Origin: Ferrovibrio sp036381655 | Lineage (GTDB): Bacteria > Pseudomonadota > Alphaproteobacteria > Ferrovibrionales > Ferrovibrionaceae | Length of the DNA: 64,000 nucleotides | Direction of reading: 5' to 3' | Assembly (NCBI RefSeq): GCF_036381655.1 | Contig: NZ_DASVCJ010000037.1 | Span: forward strand, 1 to 64,000 | Shown: in pieces, positions 24,323-33,089 of the stretch | How the letters are laid out: each line of letters opens with the position of its first letter | How positions within the stretch are numbered: the first letter of the stretch is position 1 | The notes under the pieces: model-generated | Told to the model about the DNA's origin: nothing | What the model saw: only the letters and a program-made list of their open reading frames with translations | Database searches by the model: none | Program-made: the position numbers and the translations under genes

Positions 24323-26409
24323 CAGGCCTCTGCCGGCTTGGCCTCGGCGCGCCGGGTCTTCCACCAATGGAAAGCGATGAAGGTTACCGCCAGCACGAAG
24401 CCGACTTCATCCGTCCACGGCACCGCAATGACGAAGAGGAAGGCGGCAGCCGTCGCCCAGATGCGTTCCACCCAGCTCATCCGGCCGATCAGCCAGGCGC
24501 TGGCGGCGCCGCCCCAGAGGCAGACCGCGATGATGGCCTTGACGGTCACATAGGTGGTATCGAACCAGGTGCCGCCCTGCAGCATCAGCGCCGGCGTATA
24601 GACCGCCATGAAAGGCACGACATAGCCGGCCAGGCCGATCTTGGTCGCGTTCAAGCCGATCTTGATGTGGCTTTCCTTGGCGATCGAGGACGCGGCCAGG
24701 GCAGCCAGGGCCACCGGCGGCGTCAGGTCGGCCATGATGCCGAAGTAAAACACGAACATATGCGCCAGCAGAATGGGAACGCCCATCTGCTCGAGCACCG
24801 GAGCCGCCATCGAACTGGTGATGATATAGTTCGGGATGGTCGGAATGCCGGTGCCGAGGATGATGCAGGTCACCATCGTCATCATCAGCGCCAGGAGGAG
24901 GTTGTCGCCGGCAACCGCGAGAATGCCGCGAGCCAGCTCGTTGGCCAGACCGGTCATCTGGGCGATGCCGATCAAAATGCCGACCAGCGCACAGGCGACG
25001 CCGACGCCGAGCGCGCCTTTGGCCGCATCGGCAAAACTCTGCAGCAGCAGTCTCTGCGTCTCCAGGCCGCCCTTGGTGAACCAGGTCAGCACCACCAGAA
25101 GAACGATCATGGCGATCGCGACGCTCTCCAGGCGCAGGCCGACGTAGCGATAGAGCACGGCGGCGCACAGGCCGAGGCCGACCCAGAAGATCACGCGATA
25201 GAGCGTCACCTTCAGCGGCCCGGTTGCCTGCTGCCCCAGGATGACCACCGTCGTCAGCGCCATGCCCATCGTGCCGGCGAACAGGGGCGTGAAGCCGGAG
25301 AACAGCAGATAGACCAGCACCGCCAGCGGCAGCAGCAGGTACCATCTTTCGATCAGCGCCTTGAGCGCGTTCGGGCAGTCTTCCTTCTTCAATCCGACCA
25401 GCCCGGCGCGGCCGGCTTCCAGATGCACCATCCAGAAAGCGGAGAAGAAATACAGCACGGCCGGAATGACCGCCGCCAATGCAACCTGCGAATAGGGAAT
25501 GCCGATCGTTTCCGCCATGATGAAGGCGACCGCGCCCATCACCGGCGGCATGATCTGGCCGCCCATCGAGGAGCAGGCCTCGACGGCGCCGGCAAAGGCG
25601 GGGCGATAGCCGAAGCGCTTCATCAGCGGGATGGTGAACTGGCCGGTGGTCAGCACGTTGGCCACGCCCGAGCCGTTGATGGTGCCCATCAGGCCGGACG
25701 AGATGACCGCCACCTTGGCCGGACCGCCCTTGTGGTGGCCCACTGTCCCCAAGGCGAGGTCGTTGAACAGACCGATCATGCCGGCGCGCTCAAGCAGGGC
25801 GCCGAACAGAATGAACAGGAAGATGTAGGTGGCAGACACGAAAATCGGCGTGCCCAGAATGCCCTCGGTGCCGAAATACAGCGTGTCGATCACCTGGCCG
25901 AAATCGAAGCCGCGGTGCATCAGAAAGCCCGGCAGGCTGCGGCCAAAAATGGCATAGGGAATGAAGATCGAGCAAAGCAGCGGAAGTTCCCATCCCATCA
26001 CGCGGCGCGCTGCCTCGATCACCATTACGGTCATGATCGTGCCGACCACGAGATCCATGGTCGACGGGTCGCCGGCGCGCTGGATCAGATCGCCCTCGAA
26101 TATCCAGTGATAGAACGACAGAACGAAAGCAATCGCCGCCAGCGCCATATCATACCAGGGCGCGCGGTCGCTATGGTCGCCACGGCGAAACCGGAACAGC
26201 AGATATGTCAGGGTGAGCAAGAAGCCGACATGGACGCTGCGCAACACAAGCGTCGACAACGGGCTGAAAGCCGCCGTAATGATCTGGAAGAAGGTGAAGG
26301 CGATGGCAATGACGAACACTGCCTTGCCCTGCCAGCCCGAGAGAGCCGCCGCCCCGTGTACGGGATTCTCGCGGTCGACAATCGTCGTCGGCTCGTTATT
26401 CGCAGTCAT
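24322..26409 (-). CDS. TAXI-type TRAP transporter fused permease (4TM/12TM)
   Basis: A 695-aa membrane protein in which the DctQ-like four-helix part (about 30-170) is fused to a DctM-like part (about 185-680). Family landmarks are GALLERAGMIGLFNDLALG, GTINGSGVANVLTTGQFTIPLMKRFGY, SSMGGQIMPPVMGAVAFIMAE, GTGIPTIPNYIITSSMAAPVL and MADLTPPVALAALAASSIAKE. It works with a TAXI periplasmic binding protein, encoded upstream after a 78-bp gap containing a strong hairpin. Transport of a carboxylate such as glutamate or a dicarboxylate is typical, but the ligand is not visible here. Confidence 0.92.
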   Translation of the reverse strand: MTANNEPTTIVDRENPVHGAAALSGWQGKAVFVIAIAFTFFQIITAAFSPLSTLVLRSVHVGFLLTLTYLLFRFRRGDHSDRAPWYDMALAAIAFVLSFYHWIFEGDLIQRAGDPSTMDLVVGTIMTVMVIEAARRVMGWELPLLCSIFIPYAIFGRSLPGFLMHRGFDFGQVIDTLYFGTEGILGTPIFVSATYIFLFILFGALLERAGMIGLFNDLALGTVGHHKGGPAKVAVISSGLMGTINGSGVANVLTTGQFTIPLMKRFGYRPAFAGAVEACSSMGGQIMPPVMGAVAFIMAETIGIPYSQVALAAVIPAVLYFFSAFWMVHLEAGRAGLVGLKKEDCPNALKALIERWYLLLPLAVLVYLLFSGFTPLFAGTMGMALTTVVILGQQATGPLKVTLYRVIFWVGLGLCAAVLYRYVGLRLESVAIAMIVLLVVLTWFTKGGLETQRLLLQSFADAAKGALGVGVACALVGILIGIAQMTGLANELARGILAVAGDNLLLALMMTMVTCIILGTGIPTIPNYIITSSMAAPVLEQMGVPILLAHMFVFYFGIMADLTPPVALAALAASSIAKESHIKIGLNATKIGLAGYVVPFMAVYTPALMLQGGTWFDTTYVTVKAIIAVCLWGGAASAWLIGRMSWVERIWATAAAFLFVIAVPWTDEVGFVLAVTFIAFHWWKTRRAEAKPAEA

Positions 26410-26441
26410 GCAGCGCCACCCTGGAAGTAAACCTGTAAAAA

Positions 26442-26469
26442 CGCCGGCGCCATGAAAGCGGCGCCGGCG
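26442..26469 (-). terminator. Hairpin between TAXI binding protein and permease
   Basis: CGCCGGCGCC at 26442-26451 and GGCGCCGGCG at 26460-26469 form a perfect 10-bp stem with an 8-nt loop. On the transcribed minus strand it is followed by TTTTT, so it is an intrinsic terminator or attenuator inside the operon. Partial readthrough would give more binding protein than permease, the usual stoichiometry. Confidence 0.7.
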
Positions 26470-26487
26470 CAGACATTGCGAAAGCCG

Positions 26488-27450
26488 TTACTTCAGCAGG
26501 CCGGCTTCCTTGTAGTACTTCTCCGCACCCGGATGCAGCGGCACCGGCGGATTGGCGGCCATCTCGGTCTTGACGATGCCCTTGGCCGCGGAATGCGCCG
26601 CATAGAGAGTGTCGAGGTTCTCGACCAGAGCCTTGGTCATCTTATAGGCGAGATCGTTGCTGACCTTGGTGGTGGTCACGAAGTAATTGGCCACCGCCAC
26701 GGCCGGAACGGCCTGATCCTGACCGGTATAGGTTCCGGCCGGGATGGTCGCGGGAAGATAGGCGGCGTCGCCGATCTTCTTCACCACATCGGCAGGGACC
26801 GGAACTATCACGATTTCGACCGAGGAGGCGAGATCGCGGATGGACGACACGCCGAGGCCCGCCGACTGCAGGGTCACGTCGATCTGCCGGTTCTTCATCA
26901 GATCGACCGACTCGCCGAAGCCGAGATACTCGACCTTCTGGAAGTCCTTGTAGCTGATCCCGGCGGCGCCCAGCACGACGCGGGCATTGATTTCGGTGCC
27001 GGATTTCGGCGCACCGACGGAGATGCGCTTGCCCTTCAGATCGGCCAGCGACTTGATGCCGGAATCCTTGGTGGCAACGATCTGGATGTAGTTCTTATAG
27101 GCCGCCGCAAGGACCCGCAGCGTACTCAGCTTGTGCGAAAAGCCCGCCTCGGCATCGCCCTTCCAGGCATTGGACAGCGTATCGCCCAGCGTGAGCGCCA
27201 ATTCGCCCTTGCCGGTGCTCAGCAGATTCAGGTTCTCCACCGACGCCTTGGTCGGCTGCACCTGCACCTTGGCGTTCGGAATCGCCTTGCTATAGATGTT
27301 GCCCAGCGCGACGCCGATCGGATAATAGGCGCCCGAGGTTCCACCCGTCAGGATATTCACGAATTCCTGCGCGCGAGCGCTGGCGGCACCAAGCGTGAAA
27401 GCAAAGGACACAGCCGCCGCGGCGACCAGGGTCCGGCGAGTAAAGGTCAT
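26488..27450 (-). CDS. TAXI-family TRAP substrate-binding protein
   Basis: This 320-aa periplasmic protein has a signal peptide ending in AARAQ-like ASARAQ, possibly Tat-compatible (FTRRTLVAAAAVSF). The TAXI signature follows: NILTGGTSGAYYPIGVALGNI. Later family blocks are DLKGKRISVGAPKSGTEINARVVL and IPAGTYTGQDQAVPAVAVANYFV. GGAGGAA precedes the ATG. It delivers the ligand to the fused permease encoded downstream. The long upstream region carries a sigma54-like promoter and inverted repeats that fit control by the adjacent DctB/DctD pair. Confidence 0.92.
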   Translation of the reverse strand: MTFTRRTLVAAAAVSFAFTLGAASARAQEFVNILTGGTSGAYYPIGVALGNIYSKAIPNAKVQVQPTKASVENLNLLSTGKGELALTLGDTLSNAWKGDAEAGFSHKLSTLRVLAAAYKNYIQIVATKDSGIKSLADLKGKRISVGAPKSGTEINARVVLGAAGISYKDFQKVEYLGFGESVDLMKNRQIDVTLQSAGLGVSSIRDLASSVEIVIVPVPADVVKKIGDAAYLPATIPAGTYTGQDQAVPAVAVANYFVTTTKVSNDLAYKMTKALVENLDTLYAAHSAAKGIVKTEMAANPPVPLHPGAEKYYKEAGLLK

Positions 27451-27590
27451 GGGTATTCCTCCCGCATATCAAAGGTTTACAAAACCTACCTCAGGGCGAC
27501 GTTTTTACCGACTGAGGGTCGATTCCGCAAACCCTTTCGGCCTGCCGGACCTCGCCCCACCCCGCGTCAAACGCCGATAATTGCAGTGCA

Positions 27591-27624
27591 CAAACGATGT
27601 AGGTCTTTGACCTTGCATCGTTTG
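27591..27624. promoter_or_regulatory. Strong nested dyad in the TAXI operon leader
   Basis: CAAACGATG (27591-27599) pairs with CATCGTTTG (27616-27624), and inside it AGGTC pairs with GACCT around a TTT loop, giving about 14 paired bases. If transcription starts about 12 bases past the sigma54-like -12 box, the dyad lies at the 5' end of the mRNA. It could be an mRNA-stabilising hairpin or an operator. Confidence 0.45.
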
Positions 27625-27631
27625 CAACGCC

Positions 27632-27646
27632 GCAAACCGGCTCCCA
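27632..27646 (-). promoter_or_regulatory. Sigma54-like promoter of the TAXI operon
   Basis: On the minus strand TGGGAGCCGGTTTGC has the -24 GG and -12 TTGC at the exact sigma54 spacing, but three of the -24 positions differ from TGGCACG. The presence of a sigma54-dependent DctD gene next to the operon makes it more credible. Confidence 0.4.
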
Positions 27647-27686
27647 CCGGCATTGCCCTGTGACAGAGGCAGGAAGCGACCAGAAA

Positions 27687-27732
27687 GAGAAAGGTTTCTC
27701 GCATGCGGTGCTGACGAAGGCATATCGCCTTC
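27687..27732. promoter_or_regulatory. Two inverted repeats, possible DctD-type activator sites
   Basis: GAGAAA-GG-TTTCTC at 27687-27700 and GAAGGC-ATATC-GCCTTC at 27716-27732 lie about 65-110 bp upstream of the expected start point, where NtrC-type activators commonly bind. The two differ in sequence, so at most one may be the true site. Confidence 0.3.
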
Positions 27733-27882
27733 AGACTGCATCGCCGGATTTCCTCCCCCGGAGCACCATCCCGCTCTATCGGCAGGGCGGCTTCATGGTA
27801 GCAAGAGCCATACCAGCGGAAGGCTCGGCTAGAGCATTGATAATACAGGATTCGTTTTACGCCGGTTCTCGCCGATCGGCAT

Positions 27883-27917
27883 AAATCCGCCGATACGGCG
27901 CCGGGCTGGGCGGATTT
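27883..27917. terminator. Terminator hairpin after dctD
   Basis: AAATCCGCC (27883-27891) pairs perfectly with GGCGGATTT (27909-27917). The plus strand continues with TT, and the minus strand has three T after its stem. It lies 19 bp beyond the dctD stop and probably ends the dctBD transcript. Confidence 0.6.
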
Positions 27918-27935
27918 TTGCTTATCCGCGATCCT

Positions 27936-29303
27936 TCAGGCCTGCAGATATTGGCGCCGGTCGATGCCGTAGCGCTCCATCTTTTCGTTCAGGGTTCGCC
28001 GCGGCAGGCCCAGCCGTTCCATGGTCAGACGCACATCGCCCTTGCTTTCCGCCAGCGCCAGTTCGATGCAGCGCTTCTCATAGGCCGCAACGCTCGCCGC
28101 CAGGGTCTGCGTTGCCTCGGCGCCGTCCGGCGCCTGCGGCGTCAGCTTGGCCAGCGGCCCGGACATGGCCCGCAGGCCCAGCACATGGCGTTCGGCGACG
28201 TTGCGCAATTCGCGCACATTGCCCGGCCAGTCATAGGCCTGCAGCGCGGCGATCGCCGCATCGTCCAACGGCGAAGCATCGCGTGCATAGGTCTGCGCCG
28301 CCTCCTCCGCGAAATGGCGAAACAGCAGCGGAATATCCTGCCGCCGCTCGCGCAGGGGCGGCAACTGCAGTTCGGCGACGTTCAGGCGGTAATAGAGATC
28401 CTCGCGGAATTTGCCCGCATCCGAAGCGGCGCGCAGGTCGATCTTGGTGGCCGCGACGACGCGGATGTCGACCGGTATCGTCTTGTTGGAGCCAAGCCGC
28501 TCGATCGCCTTCTCCTGCAAAACGCGGAGCAGCTTGGCCTGCAAGGCCAGCGGCATGCTTTCGATCTCATCGAGAAACAGCGTGCCGCGATGGGCGTATT
28601 CCAATCGTCCGATCCGGCGGTCGGTGGCGCCGGTGAAGGCACCGCGCTCATAGCCCAGCAGCTCGCCCTCGAACAGCGATTCGGGAACCGCCGCGCAGTT
28701 GATCGCCACGAAAGGATGCGCCGCGCGCGGCCCGAGGTCGTGCAGGCAGCGTGCGACCAGCTCCTTGCCGGCGCCGGTCTCGCCGTGGATCAGCACCGCC
28801 ACCGGATTGGCCGCCAGATCGAGGATGTCGCGCCGCAGATCCTCCATGGCCGGACTGGTCCCGATCAGCCTCGCGGCGATGCCGCTGGCCGAGGCGAGCT
28901 GCGAATGCAGCCGGCGGTTTTCCAGAACCAGCCGCCGCTTCTCGGCGGCCCGGCGCAAGGTCTCCGTCAGGCGCTCGGGCGAGAACGGCTTTTCGACGAA
29001 ATCGTAGGCGCCCAGACGCATGGCCTCGACCGCCATGGCGATGTCGCCATGGCCAGTGACCAGGATGACCGGCAGGTCGGGATCGATCGCCTGCGCGCGC
29101 CGCAGCACCTGCAGGCCGTCGATCTGCGGCATCTTCACATCCGAAACGAGGATGGACGGGCAATCGCGCGACAGGCTGCCGATCGCCCTGGAGGCATCCT
29201 CGTAAAGCTCGACCGCGAAGCCGGCCAGCTCCAGCCATTGCCGGACCGAAAGACGGACCGGCTCCTCGTCGTCGACGAATATGACCAAAGGCTTCTCAGC
29301 CAT
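27936..29303 (-). CDS. dctD: Sigma54-dependent response regulator, DctD-like
   Basis: From ATG 29303 (GAGGAG upstream) this 455-aa protein has three domains. The receiver domain (1-120) has the phospho-acceptor Asp in ILVSDVKMPQIDG and Lys in FVEKPFSP. The AAA+ sigma54 activator domain (about 145-370) has Walker A GETGAGKE, the sigma54-contact loop GAFTGA, Walker B GTLFLDEIE and DWPGNVRELRN. The Fis-type C-terminal HTH ends in VRLTMERLGLPRRTLNEKMERYGI. It overlaps dctB by 8 bp and should activate the neighbouring TAXI operon when phosphorylated. Confidence 0.92.
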   Translation of the reverse strand: MAEKPLVIFVDDEEPVRLSVRQWLELAGFAVELYEDASRAIGSLSRDCPSILVSDVKMPQIDGLQVLRRAQAIDPDLPVILVTGHGDIAMAVEAMRLGAYDFVEKPFSPERLTETLRRAAEKRRLVLENRRLHSQLASASGIAARLIGTSPAMEDLRRDILDLAANPVAVLIHGETGAGKELVARCLHDLGPRAAHPFVAINCAAVPESLFEGELLGYERGAFTGATDRRIGRLEYAHRGTLFLDEIESMPLALQAKLLRVLQEKAIERLGSNKTIPVDIRVVAATKIDLRAASDAGKFREDLYYRLNVAELQLPPLRERRQDIPLLFRHFAEEAAQTYARDASPLDDAAIAALQAYDWPGNVRELRNVAERHVLGLRAMSGPLAKLTPQAPDGAEATQTLAASVAAYEKRCIELALAESKGDVRLTMERLGLPRRTLNEKMERYGIDRRQYLQA

Positions 29304-31143
29304 TTGCACTCCTCGCCTGCGCCGCCACGGTCTCGGTGGCCGGCACTGGCAGCCACACCGTGAAGACGGCGCCGCCCGCCGCACCGTTCTCCGCCGTCAG
29401 ACGGCCGCCGAAATCCCGCACGATGCTGCGCGAAATCGCAAGTCCCAGCCCCAGTCCGTCGCCGATCTGCTTGGTCGTGAAGAAGGCGTCGAACAGGCGC
29501 GCCTTGTGTTCGGCGGGAATCCCGGACCCGCTATCGGCAACCGTAAGCGCCCAGCCGCCGCCATCGCGCCTGGCGGCAATATCCAGATGCCGGACCGCGC
29601 TGTCCACCATCGCATCACAGGCATTGCGCAGCAGATTGATCACCACCTGCTCGAGCCGGATATCCTCGGCCATAACCTCGGCGGTGGCCGGGATGTCCAG
29701 ATCGACCTCGATACGCTCCAGCCGGATTCTCGATTCGAGCAGAACCAAAGCCCGCTGGACGACCGACAGCAGCGCTACCGGCTGGCATTCGGCGCCGCCC
29801 TTGCGGGCAAAGGTCTTCAGATGCCGGGAAATCTCCGCCATGCGGCGGGTCAGATCCTCGATCATGGCGAGATTGCCGGTCACGCTTTTCAGATCGCCGC
29901 GCTCGATATGCAGCCGCGAGGCGGCGGCAAAGGTGTTGATGGCGGTGAGCGGCTGGTTCATCTCATGCGCGATGGCGGCCGACATCTGGCCCAGCGCCGC
30001 CAGTTTGCCGGCCTGCACCAGCTCGTTCTGCGCCTCGCGCAGCACGCGTTCGGCCCGCTCGCGCTCGCGCACCTGTTCCTGCAGATCCTTGGTGCGCTCG
30101 GCCACGCGGGCCTCCAGCTCGTCGCGTGCCTGCCGCAAGGCGGCGGCGACGGCCTCGCGGGCATTCTGGCGCTGGCGGTACTGACGCCAGAACAACAGGC
30201 TCAGCGCCAGCAGGGCGGCGCAGGCCAGCGTGCCGAAGGCGGCCAGACGCCCCTGCACCAGGGCCGGCGTGATGTCGGAAAGATAGATCATCCGCCATTG
30301 ATAGGCCGGCAGATCCTGCTCCTGCCGCAGGTAGTCGCGCCCGTCGGTCTCGACCAGCGGATTGCCGTTCCAGCTGCCGCGGTTGGGCAGCGGCAGCAGG
30401 CGCAGCGGCGTGCCGACATATTTCTTGGTCTCGTCCAGGATGCGCCGCGCCGCGGGATCGAGCGGATGCAGAAGGCTGAAGCGCCAGCCCGCCCGGCTGG
30501 TGAGGAAGACGATGCCGAACTCGTCGGCGAGCAGAACCGTCTCGCCGGCCTCTTCCCATTCCCGCTGCAGCGGCTCGATGTCGAGGCGGACGACCACCGC
30601 GCCGATGACGCCTTCCGCATCGCGGATGGCTTCGGCGAAGAAGAAGGCCGGCTGGCCGGTGGTGACGCCGATGCCGAAATAGCGCCCCCGCCCCTCGGCC
30701 AGGGCGTGCTTGAAATAGGGACGGAAGCTGTAGTTCTGGCCCACGAAGCTCGTCGGCCCGGCCCAGTTGCTGGCCGCCCGCGTCGTGCCGGACAAATCCA
30801 TCACATACAGCACCGAGGTGCGCGCCGCGCTGTTCAGATGCTCGAGCCGCCGGTTCACATTGGCGGCAAGCAGCCTGTCGTCGGGATGATGCAGCAGAAG
30901 CTGCACGTCGCGGTCCTGCGCCAGCACGGCGGGCAGGTATTCGTATTTTTCCAGATGATTGCGGAAGGACGACAGATAAAGCCCGAGCCGCTGGCGCCCC
31001 TTCATCTCCAGATCGTCCATCGCCGACTGCCGGGCCGCATCGGCAAGCCACCAGGCCAGCATCAGCGACAGCGCGCAGAAGACGATGCCGAAGCCGATGA
31101 GCCGCCGGCGTCCCCCGATCCACAATGACGCCTGCCTGGCCAT
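29296..31143 (-). CDS. dctB: Sensor histidine kinase, DctB-like
   Basis: A 615-aa membrane kinase. A first TM helix at about 12-35 and a second at about 300-322 enclose a periplasmic double-Cache sensor domain (35-300; NYSFRPYFKHALAEGRGRYFG and GVIGAVVVRLDIEPL are typical of DctB). A coiled coil (330-380) leads into the H-box AAIAHEMNQPLTAI with the phosphorylated His, and the ATPase domain has the N-box NLLRNACDAM and G-boxes DSGSGIP and GLGLGLAISRSI. It probably senses a dicarboxylate or similar ligand and phosphorylates DctD. Confidence 0.92.
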   Translation of the reverse strand: MARQASLWIGGRRRLIGFGIVFCALSLMLAWWLADAARQSAMDDLEMKGRQRLGLYLSSFRNHLEKYEYLPAVLAQDRDVQLLLHHPDDRLLAANVNRRLEHLNSAARTSVLYVMDLSGTTRAASNWAGPTSFVGQNYSFRPYFKHALAEGRGRYFGIGVTTGQPAFFFAEAIRDAEGVIGAVVVRLDIEPLQREWEEAGETVLLADEFGIVFLTSRAGWRFSLLHPLDPAARRILDETKKYVGTPLRLLPLPNRGSWNGNPLVETDGRDYLRQEQDLPAYQWRMIYLSDITPALVQGRLAAFGTLACAALLALSLLFWRQYRQRQNAREAVAAALRQARDELEARVAERTKDLQEQVRERERAERVLREAQNELVQAGKLAALGQMSAAIAHEMNQPLTAINTFAAASRLHIERGDLKSVTGNLAMIEDLTRRMAEISRHLKTFARKGGAECQPVALLSVVQRALVLLESRIRLERIEVDLDIPATAEVMAEDIRLEQVVINLLRNACDAMVDSAVRHLDIAARRDGGGWALTVADSGSGIPAEHKARLFDAFFTTKQIGDGLGLGLAISRSIVRDFGGRLTAENGAAGGAVFTVWLPVPATETVAAQARSANG

Positions 31144-31168
31144 GATAGAGAGGCGTTCTCCTTGCTGG

Positions 31169-31183
31169 CGGGGCCCTGCCCCG
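31169..31183. other. Short GC hairpin between ndvC and dctB
   Basis: CGGGGC-CCT-GCCCCG lies in the 52-bp gap after the ndvC stop on the minus strand and before dctB's leader. It lacks a T-run, so its role as a terminator is uncertain. Confidence 0.25.
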
Positions 31184-31195
31184 GAAGGCGCGATC

Positions 31196-33034
31196 TTATC
31201 CTTCCCGCAGGCTTGCGGCCACCCTGCGCGGCCGTGCCGTTTGGGCGGCGCATGGGTTGCGCGCGGCCAGGAGATTGGCCAGCAGCGGCAGACTGTAGGC
31301 GGCGGCCGTCGCCGACCAGTAGATCGCTTCGCGATTGCTCAGCCGCTCGATCACCAGCACCAGCACCGGCAGGACGAGCAGCAGATAGCCCAGGATCGCC
31401 TCGACGCGGAAGCGGCCCTTGCAGGCCTGCTGCGGCTGAACCCTGCCGAAGCCGAAGCCGAGCGCAAATAGCGCCGCGCCGCGTTCCGCCGCGCCGAATG
31501 CGGATACGGTCAGGCGCAGGGCAAGGAAGCCGACGGCCGGCAGCAGGAAATAGTCGAGCGGGAAATCGCGATAGCGCCCGGCCACGACCAGCATCAGGCA
31601 TTGATACGCCGCCAGCACGGCGAAAAGCGCAAACAGCCATTCGGCGAAGCGGATGCGGCGCAGGCTTTGCAGCTCGTATTGCTGCGCCGGCGGCAGCTTC
31701 CGGCGGCGGAACGGCAGATAAGACCAGCCCCAGCGGCGCAATTCCTGCAGGCTGAAATCGAGCGAGCGCAGCGGCACCGCCGGCCGCGCCAGCCCCTGCA
31801 GCCGGTCGAGCAGTTCGCCATACAGCATGGCCGCGAAAACCGCCTGCAGGCACCCCATCGCGACGAATTCCGCAAAGCGAAGCGTCGAGTAGTTATGCTC
31901 CAGCCCGTATTCCAAGGTGGCGGCCAGAAAGGCGCCGATGCCCTGCGCAAACAGCGCAGCGGCCAACATGCGGCCGGGCGGCAGGGCGGCGACACGCTGC
32001 GCCCGGGGGATGACGACGATCAGCGCGATCAGCACCGCCATCGCGGCGATCAGCGGCCATTGCGGCAGGTTCGAAACCGCGCCGCCGAGCTCGTATTTCG
32101 GATGGCGGAACTCGTCCAGAACGCCCCAGCTGCCGCCGACCGTGCCCTCCAGCGCCACTTTCCAGGGCTGATCGAAAGCCTCCACCAGATTGTATTCGAG
32201 CCCCTTGTCCTGGGCGAGCCGCAGGAAATCGGTGATGAAGGTCGCCGCCTCGGTACGGGTCGGCACGGCGGCGCGGCGCGAGCGGCCTTCGCTCGGCCAG
32301 CCGACCTCGCCGATCAGCACCGGCTTGCCCGGCAGGTTCTTGCGGATAGTGTCGTAGACCCAGAGGATATGCGGCATCGCGTCGTCGACGCCGACCGGCT
32401 GGTCCTCCCAATAGGGCAGGAAATGCACGGTGATGAAATCGACCTCGTTCAGCAGCTGCGGATTCTGCAGCCAGTATTCCCACACATCGGCATAGGAGAC
32501 CGGCTGCTTCACCGCCGCCTTGACGCGGCGGATATAACCGATCAGTTCGTCAGCCTTGAGATCCTTGCGCAGCAGCACCTCGTTGCCGACGATCACGCGC
32601 TTGATGACGTCGGGATAGCGGTTCGCCTGCTCGATGAGGGCCGCGACCTCCTTCTCGTTGATGTCGTGCTCCTGACCGAGCCAGGCACTCGCCGTCATCT
32701 CTATGCCGTAGCGGCGGGCGATCTCGGGCACGACCTGCATGCCCTCCAGCGAGGTATAGGTGCGGATGCCCTTGGCGATGCCTTTCAGACTGGCGATGTC
32801 CTCCTCGATCTGCTCGCGGCTCGGATAGACCTTGTCGAGCGGACCCTGGCCGCGGCGGAACGGCGCGAAGGAAACGCTGTCGATCAGGCCGACCTTGGCG
32901 CCATGCGGATCGCTGCCGACCGCGACCGGCCGGCTTGGCCACCACCAGCCGGCGACGTTGAGCGCGGCCGCGAGGCCGACGCAGAGCAGCAGCAACAGAA
33001 GGCGGGAAGCCGGCTTGGAGGTCGGCGCATGCAT
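31196..33034 (-). CDS. ndvC: NdvC-like GH17 membrane protein (cyclic beta-glucan synthesis)
   Basis: This 612-aa protein has an N-terminal membrane anchor (RLLLLLLCVGLAAALNVAGWW), a periplasmic GH17 glucanase domain (about 45-320) and around seven further TM helices to the C-terminus. GH17 acids are in VIVGNEVLLRKD (proton donor Glu) and IGEVGWPSEG (nucleophile Glu). This architecture matches NdvC of Bradyrhizobium, needed for the beta-1,6 branches of cyclic beta-(1,3),(1,6)-glucans in the periplasm. It follows ndvB by 55 bp in one operon. The exact linkage made here is not provable from sequence. Confidence 0.8.
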   Translation of the reverse strand: MHAPTSKPASRLLLLLLCVGLAAALNVAGWWWPSRPVAVGSDPHGAKVGLIDSVSFAPFRRGQGPLDKVYPSREQIEEDIASLKGIAKGIRTYTSLEGMQVVPEIARRYGIEMTASAWLGQEHDINEKEVAALIEQANRYPDVIKRVIVGNEVLLRKDLKADELIGYIRRVKAAVKQPVSYADVWEYWLQNPQLLNEVDFITVHFLPYWEDQPVGVDDAMPHILWVYDTIRKNLPGKPVLIGEVGWPSEGRSRRAAVPTRTEAATFITDFLRLAQDKGLEYNLVEAFDQPWKVALEGTVGGSWGVLDEFRHPKYELGGAVSNLPQWPLIAAMAVLIALIVVIPRAQRVAALPPGRMLAAALFAQGIGAFLAATLEYGLEHNYSTLRFAEFVAMGCLQAVFAAMLYGELLDRLQGLARPAVPLRSLDFSLQELRRWGWSYLPFRRRKLPPAQQYELQSLRRIRFAEWLFALFAVLAAYQCLMLVVAGRYRDFPLDYFLLPAVGFLALRLTVSAFGAAERGAALFALGFGFGRVQPQQACKGRFRVEAILGYLLLVLPVLVLVIERLSNREAIYWSATAAAYSLPLLANLLAARNPCAAQTARPRRVAASLREG

Positions 33035-33089
33035 GGGGCGATCCGCGGCGGGCGAGGCGGGTTACTGGCGGTTCGTCACGGGAACGACG

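Larger units (their letters stand above)
27451..27935. other. 485-bp regulatory region between the TAXI and dctD genes
   Basis: No gene is supported here. Reading towards the TAXI operon it holds two short inverted repeats (27687-27700, 27716-27732), a sigma54-like promoter (27632-27646) and a strong dyad (27591-27624). At its far end, next to dctD, is a terminator hairpin (27883-27917). An ORF at 27660-27884 has no ribosome site or family match and is not accepted. Confidence 0.55.

Noticed and set aside
24367..26430. 687-codon plus-strand ORF opposite the TAXI permease
   Set aside because: It is rich in His, Gln and Asp and mirrors the permease codons; no ribosome site or recognisable domain.
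27660..27884. 74-codon plus ORF in the TAXI regulatory region
   Set aside because: Its start lacks a ribosome site, composition is unlike neighbours, and it overlaps regulatory repeats.
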